7,852 nt of DNA from Pseudobdellovibrionaceae bacterium. GTDB taxonomy: Bacteria > Bdellovibrionota > Bdellovibrionia > Bdellovibrionales > Bdellovibrionaceae. Both the position numbers and the translations under genes were made by a program. The stretch covers positions 1 through 7,852 of the forward strand of contig CANCBY010000111.1 in assembly GCA_947374445.1 (NCBI GenBank). Reading direction: 5' to 3'. Position 1 is the first letter of the stretch. Each line of letters starts with the position of its first letter. This document shows, one piece after another, positions 4,242 through 7,852 of the stretch. A model generated the notes under the pieces. That model did no database searches. It worked only from the letters and a program-made list of their open reading frames with translations, and was not told the origin of the DNA.

Positions 4242-5909
4242 ATGAGCATTTCCACGTCTACAAGTGACCTTTCTGGCCTTCTATTGTCATCTCTTCTGAC
4301 ACTTACAATGGTAGGTTGTGTTCCTCCCAAAACTGCAGATGAGCCGGCCACCGCTAAGATAAACACACTTCCTGAAAAAGCTGCTACTTGCGAAGCAAGC
4401 CTTCGTCAAAAAATGGTGGCCAAAAGCTTAGTCCTACAGCCAGTTGCTGGGTTAGAAGCAGAAATTAGTGCTGCGAATAGTTCTGTGCTCAATGCAAACA
4501 AGACGAGCTATTCATTGTCAAAAACCACACAGATCGTGTCTATTGGCTTAGAGCTAACGGAGCGCGATGCTACAACTTCGCACGGAATTAGGTACGATCT
4601 CTCGCTTTCGAGCAAAGATTCTGAATCACCAATGAATTTGACTGTGGAAGTTGGAAATCAAGTAGCAAAATCAAATGTTGTCGTCTCTCAAAGATTCAAC
4701 GTTAGTCAGGCTTGCGAACTCAGCATTTCATCAACATCAAAAACTCATCTGAGCGAAGTGAGCTCAAATAACTATTCCTTTAAAAAAATCACAGTTTATC
4801 CTGATGGACAAACTCAGCAAGACTCGGCTGAGTTTACAACTCCGGCAGGAGCTACACTACTAAATCTTGTTCCTTTTTCAAATGAAGACCTCGATCATCT
4901 AAATCCAATGTCTTACGATTATGCTGAAAAAGTCGGCCTTCTTTCGATCTCTGTTCATGATAAAAAAAGTAAGAGTGCTGAACCGATCAAAGAATTCGGC
5001 CTTGATCTTAAACTAAAATATAAGAGTGTAAACTTCAGCCTTGATGACAAGCCTATGTTTAAATTTAATTTCGGAGAAGATAAAACCCAAGGCGTATCCT
5101 CTTCAGAAGTTGGAGGAAGAACAACTTGGAAGCTGCCAAAAATCCTCTGGGACAAGCAGAACCTGGGCTCATCAGATGATATTAGCTCGTTAGCTCGCTC
5201 AGAAATTACTAAAGAGTATCTCCTGACCCACAATACAATTCAGTTGCTGACAAACAAAGTGCCTAGCTACGATCATTTTGGCGCTTATTGGATAGTTTCC
5301 AATCACTCTCTCGATGCTCGAACAAATCAAGAGTTGATGACTTTGACTGAGAATAGCAACCCCATCGTTTATGATCAGGCGACGGCAGCCGACCTAATTT
5401 CAAATGATACGATACAAACAGAGCTACCGCAGGTCCAAGCCATCGCAAAAGAAATATTATCCCAGCAGCCAAAAGATCGCCAGCATCAGATTCAACTCAT
5501 TTTAGAATATTTGGGCAATCACTATACCTTTGATTACAGCATGGTAAAAAATAATAGCATCCGCCCCCTGACAACAGAAGAAGCATTTGCTCGCGGAAAA
5601 GGCGTCTGCCAACACTACGCGGTTATTTTCACGGCCATCGCTCGTGCCTTAAAAATACCTTCGCGAATTGTGGCAGGCTATTTACTAAAAGACGGCTCCG
5701 CTGGCGGGCACGCTTGGGTCGAGGCAGAGGTCACCCCGGGAGTATGGCGCCCGATCGAGCCACAAAGCCCTGAGGGCTTAACAGCTACATACACGCGATT
5801 TTATTTTCCAACAGTAAGAGCCATTTTTTTAGAAGATAAAAATTCTAGTTGGGCAGAATATTTGGCGGAAGCATTTTCTAATCAGTACACGTTCCGCCCG
5901 TTACAATGA
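4242..5909 (+). CDS. Transglutaminase-fold (transglut_core) lipoprotein
   Basis: Predicted exported lipoprotein of 555 residues. Residues 9-26 form a lipoprotein signal ending in TMVGC, with Cys26 the acylation site; Val at +2 would not retain it in the inner membrane. Residues about 45-390 are unrecognised, Ser/Thr-rich and beta-strand-like. A transglutaminase/cysteine-protease core lies at about 395-515: ARGKGVCQHYA carries the nucleophile Cys456, GSAGGHAWVEA carries His490, and VWRPIEPQ holds Glu506 where the usual third residue is Asp. Members act as protein cross-linkers, amidases or peptidases; which reaction applies here cannot be told. AGAGGA lies a few bases before ATG 4242. The gene converges on the S8 protease gene with only 42 nt between stops. 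The internal Cys50 and Cys158 could form a disulfide. Family confidence is high; function is open. Confidence 0.88.
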   Translation: MSISTSTSDLSGLLLSSLLTLTMVGCVPPKTADEPATAKINTLPEKAATCEASLRQKMVAKSLVLQPVAGLEAEISAANSSVLNANKTSYSLSKTTQIVSIGLELTERDATTSHGIRYDLSLSSKDSESPMNLTVEVGNQVAKSNVVVSQRFNVSQACELSISSTSKTHLSEVSSNNYSFKKITVYPDGQTQQDSAEFTTPAGATLLNLVPFSNEDLDHLNPMSYDYAEKVGLLSISVHDKKSKSAEPIKEFGLDLKLKYKSVNFSLDDKPMFKFNFGEDKTQGVSSSEVGGRTTWKLPKILWDKQNLGSSDDISSLARSEITKEYLLTHNTIQLLTNKVPSYDHFGAYWIVSNHSLDARTNQELMTLTENSNPIVYDQATAADLISNDTIQTELPQVQAIAKEILSQQPKDRQHQIQLILEYLGNHYTFDYSMVKNNSIRPLTTEEAFARGKGVCQHYAVIFTAIARALKIPSRIVAGYLLKDGSAGGHAWVEAEVTPGVWRPIEPQSPEGLTATYTRFYFPTVRAIFLEDKNSSWAEYLAEAFSNQYTFRPLQ

Positions 5910-5921
5910 TTGATTTGAATG

Positions 5922-5941
5922 AATTCGGGAGGCCCGCAATT
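5922..5941. terminator. Hairpin between convergent genes, possible bidirectional terminator
   Basis: AATT-CGGG (5922-5929) pairs with CCCG-c-AATT (5933-5941), with one bulged base and a 3-nt loop, in the 42-nt gap between the two convergent stop codons. The position fits a shared terminator, but neither strand has a clear U-run after it. Confidence 0.4.
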
Positions 5942-5951
5942 AGCTTGCTGA

Positions 5952-7847
5952 CTAACTCGCTTTAGCTAGGTTGCGGCTCCAGTTTCGGATATGATCCAAG
6001 ACGCTGTCTTTGGCTTCGTCAAACTTGACTCCATAAGCGCCGTTTTGCTCGTTCCACACAACGTGTCCTTGCACTTGCACTTGCTCGCTGCCGTCAGGGC
6101 TACTGATCATCATGGTGATGATTCCGCCTTTTTCGAGCATCGAGTCGGCACAGAACGAAACCCCTCCCTCGGAGATTGTTTTGACCTGCCCCTGCAACTC
6201 ACGATCGCCTACTTTAAGTGAAATACTTGAGTTCATCACAAACCTCTCGTGCTGGCGTCGACTGTTGCGATGAGCCTCGCGCTGAGCGGCTTTTTTCACA
6301 TAAAGCATTACCGCCAACGGCAAGAGCATCAGTACTACCACGGCCGAAGCTCCACCGGCTCCACTCGCCCCGCCGCCAACACCAAATCCGCCTGCTGACA
6401 ATGCCGAGACTAAACCGCAACCACTTGCTGAGCTTGCGTCAGAAGATGGAGCACGGTACCCAGACGGAGCACTGGCAACGTAGACCGGCTGCGATGCAGA
6501 GATTGAAGCATTAAGTTTAGCTGCGGTCACAGCGTTATAATCATTGACCCGCCCACCGGTAGAAACAGCGGTCGAAAGAGAGGTGATCGGATTGACAGTG
6601 CTTGTGATAACATTTTTAACTTGATAGCCCGTTAGGTTCCAAGCCTCGCGAAAAACCATTGCAGCCATGCCAGCCACAAATGGCGCTGCCATCGAAGTGC
6701 CTGACATATAACGATAAGCATTTCCTGGAACAGAGCTGAAGATCCCACTGCCCGGTGCTCCTACATGCACGTAGTTTCGTCCATAGTTAGAGAACGACGC
6801 CAAAGTGTCAGAGTCCGTCGTAGCAGCCACAGAAATTAAACTCGGAACGGGATAGTTGGCAGGATACATTGCTGTTGTATCGTTATTTGATGTGGCGTTG
6901 CCGGCCGCAGCCACAATTGTTACTCGATTGTTGTAGGCGTAAGCCAAGGCATCATGCAAAGACTGGCTGTAAGCGGAGCCACCCCAAGAGTTGTTGATAA
7001 CATTGGCGCCATTTCTGACAGCGTAATAAATCGCACTGATGGCATCGGAGGTCGATCCCGAGCCCGAAGCATTTAAAAATTTCAAGGGCATGATTCTGAT
7101 TTTCGCCGCGGTCAAAGGTGAGGCAAATATATCTTGAGACACACCTAAGATAATTCCCGCGACGTGAGTGCCGTGCTCATCATCGTCCATCGGTGCATTT
7201 GTTCCAGCAACGAAATTCCAACCACGGACGTCATCCACATAACCGTTACCATCATCATCGATCGAATTTGAAGCTTTGTTGTGCCCCTGACTGTCGGTGC
7301 CTGTCTCTCCGGGGTTCGTCCAGATAGCTCCCGTCGTAGTAAAAAGTGTGTGCGTATAATCCACGCCTGTATCAACCACCGCAACGATCGGTGTTACCGA
7401 CGAAGTGACGGTCGCAGCAGCCCAGCCTTCAGTCACTTTGACGGGAGCATACGATTGACTGTAGCTCCCGGTAGAACTCGCCGTCACCGTGGCCATGGCT
7501 TCTTCGGTTGAAAAAATACGATTGTCACTCTTATCTGGAGCAATCACGCTCAGTAAATAGTTAGGCTCAACATATTCAACATCTGGATCTTGGCGGAGCT
7601 CATTGATTGAAGCTGCCATGTCTTGGCCCGGCTTGAGAACCATATGATGGACATTCAATCCACCAAATGAAGCCTTGAGCGAGATCTTCGACGACATCTT
7701 TCCATAAAATTGTTTCGACTTCGAGGCCGAGTGAGTGCCCTTGAGCTTGATGATCATCTCGCCCTGCACATACTGCTGCGCCGATGAGCTCGAAGCACCC
7801 AGAAACAAAACTGATAAAGATAAAAAGAGACCATTGAATCTCAACAT
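5952..7847 (-). CDS. Subtilisin-like serine protease (S8) with transmembrane helix and C-terminal PilZ domain
   Basis: A 631-residue exported peptidase. A signal peptide (1-23) is followed by an I9/fervidolysin-type propeptide (about 25-100, ending DVEYVEPNYLLS). The S8 domain (about 130-445) has Asp159 in VAVVDTGVD, His225 in HGTHVAG, the oxyanion Asn317 in AAAGN and Ser385 in SGTSMAAP. The acidic IDDDGNGYVDD loop (196-206) is a typical calcium site of secreted subtilases. A Ser/Gly/Ala-rich linker contains a lone GCG (Cys477). A hydrophobic helix (about 501-517) followed by basic residues predicts a cytoplasmic C-terminus. There a PilZ domain (about 528-626) shows RQHER (531-535), TISEGGVSF and VVWNE...YGVKF. 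PilZ domains bind c-di-GMP; the second motif has Thr557 where Asp or Asn is usual. An in-frame TGA directly precedes ATG 7847, so the gene is complete; its promoter and ribosome-binding site lie outside the window. Confidence 0.93.
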   Translation of the reverse strand: MLRFNGLFLSLSVLFLGASSSSAQQYVQGEMIIKLKGTHSASKSKQFYGKMSSKISLKASFGGLNVHHMVLKPGQDMAASINELRQDPDVEYVEPNYLLSVIAPDKSDNRIFSTEEAMATVTASSTGSYSQSYAPVKVTEGWAAATVTSSVTPIVAVVDTGVDYTHTLFTTTGAIWTNPGETGTDSQGHNKASNSIDDDGNGYVDDVRGWNFVAGTNAPMDDDEHGTHVAGIILGVSQDIFASPLTAAKIRIMPLKFLNASGSGSTSDAISAIYYAVRNGANVINNSWGGSAYSQSLHDALAYAYNNRVTIVAAAGNATSNNDTTAMYPANYPVPSLISVAATTDSDTLASFSNYGRNYVHVGAPGSGIFSSVPGNAYRYMSGTSMAAPFVAGMAAMVFREAWNLTGYQVKNVITSTVNPITSLSTAVSTGGRVNDYNAVTAAKLNASISASQPVYVASAPSGYRAPSSDASSASGCGLVSALSAGGFGVGGGASGAGGASAVVVLMLLPLAVMLYVKKAAQREAHRNSRRQHERFVMNSSISLKVGDRELQGQVKTISEGGVSFCADSMLEKGGIITMMISSPDGSEQVQVQGHVVWNEQNGAYGVKFDEAKDSVLDHIRNWSRNLAKAS

Positions 7848-7852
7848 TCATA

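Noticed and set aside
1..7852. CRISPR array, tRNA or rRNA
   Set aside because: No regularly spaced direct repeats and no cloverleaf or rRNA-like conserved stretch was seen on either strand.

Overview
The window reads as chromosomal DNA of a Gram-negative bacterium, most likely Bdellovibrio or a close relative (Bdellovibrionota). The basis is inference: roughly balanced GC, several Sec- and lipoprotein-exported proteins, a small outer-membrane barrel, a REP-associated tyrosine transposase of a type I associate with Bdellovibrio, and a secreted protease carrying a PilZ (c-di-GMP receptor) domain. No marker gene fixes the taxon.

Layout. Bases 3-1124 (+) hold the 3' end of a magnesium channel gene (mgtE) and, 3 nt later, an RluA-family pseudouridine synthase; a bulged hairpin overlaps the synthase stop codon. 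A 205-residue outer-membrane beta-barrel gene follows (1172-1789). Bases 2007-2649 form a mobile/REP module: two inverted copies of a 13-nt palindrome-like repeat (GGGCGGTGCNCCC) enclose the leader of a Y1/HUH transposase whose ribosome-binding site lies inside the predicted fold. Two further copies lie in frame inside coding sequences, one in the transposase and one in the pseudouridine synthase, both read as Gly-Gly-Ala-Pro.

Bases 2650-4241 look more AT-rich and accessory-like. They contain two small secreted proteins with four cysteines each (3018-3377 and 3763-4080), possible very small ORFs, and long intergenic stretches with dyads, including a leader with two mutually exclusive hairpins. 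A large transglutaminase-fold lipoprotein follows (4242-5909) with a Cys-His-Glu arrangement in place of Cys-His-Asp. It converges on a subtilisin-like protease (5952-7847, minus strand) built as signal peptide, propeptide, S8 domain, Gly/Ser linker, transmembrane helix and C-terminal PilZ domain.

How the genes relate. mgtE and the synthase are probably co-transcribed housekeeping genes. The transposase and scattered palindromes are best read as a REP/RAYT system. The exported four-Cys proteins, the transglutaminase-like lipoprotein and the protease all act outside the cytoplasm, but no shared operon links them. The two most striking items are the membrane-anchored protease with a cytoplasmic second-messenger domain and the REP-like repeat that occurs both as a structured leader and as in-frame coding insertions.
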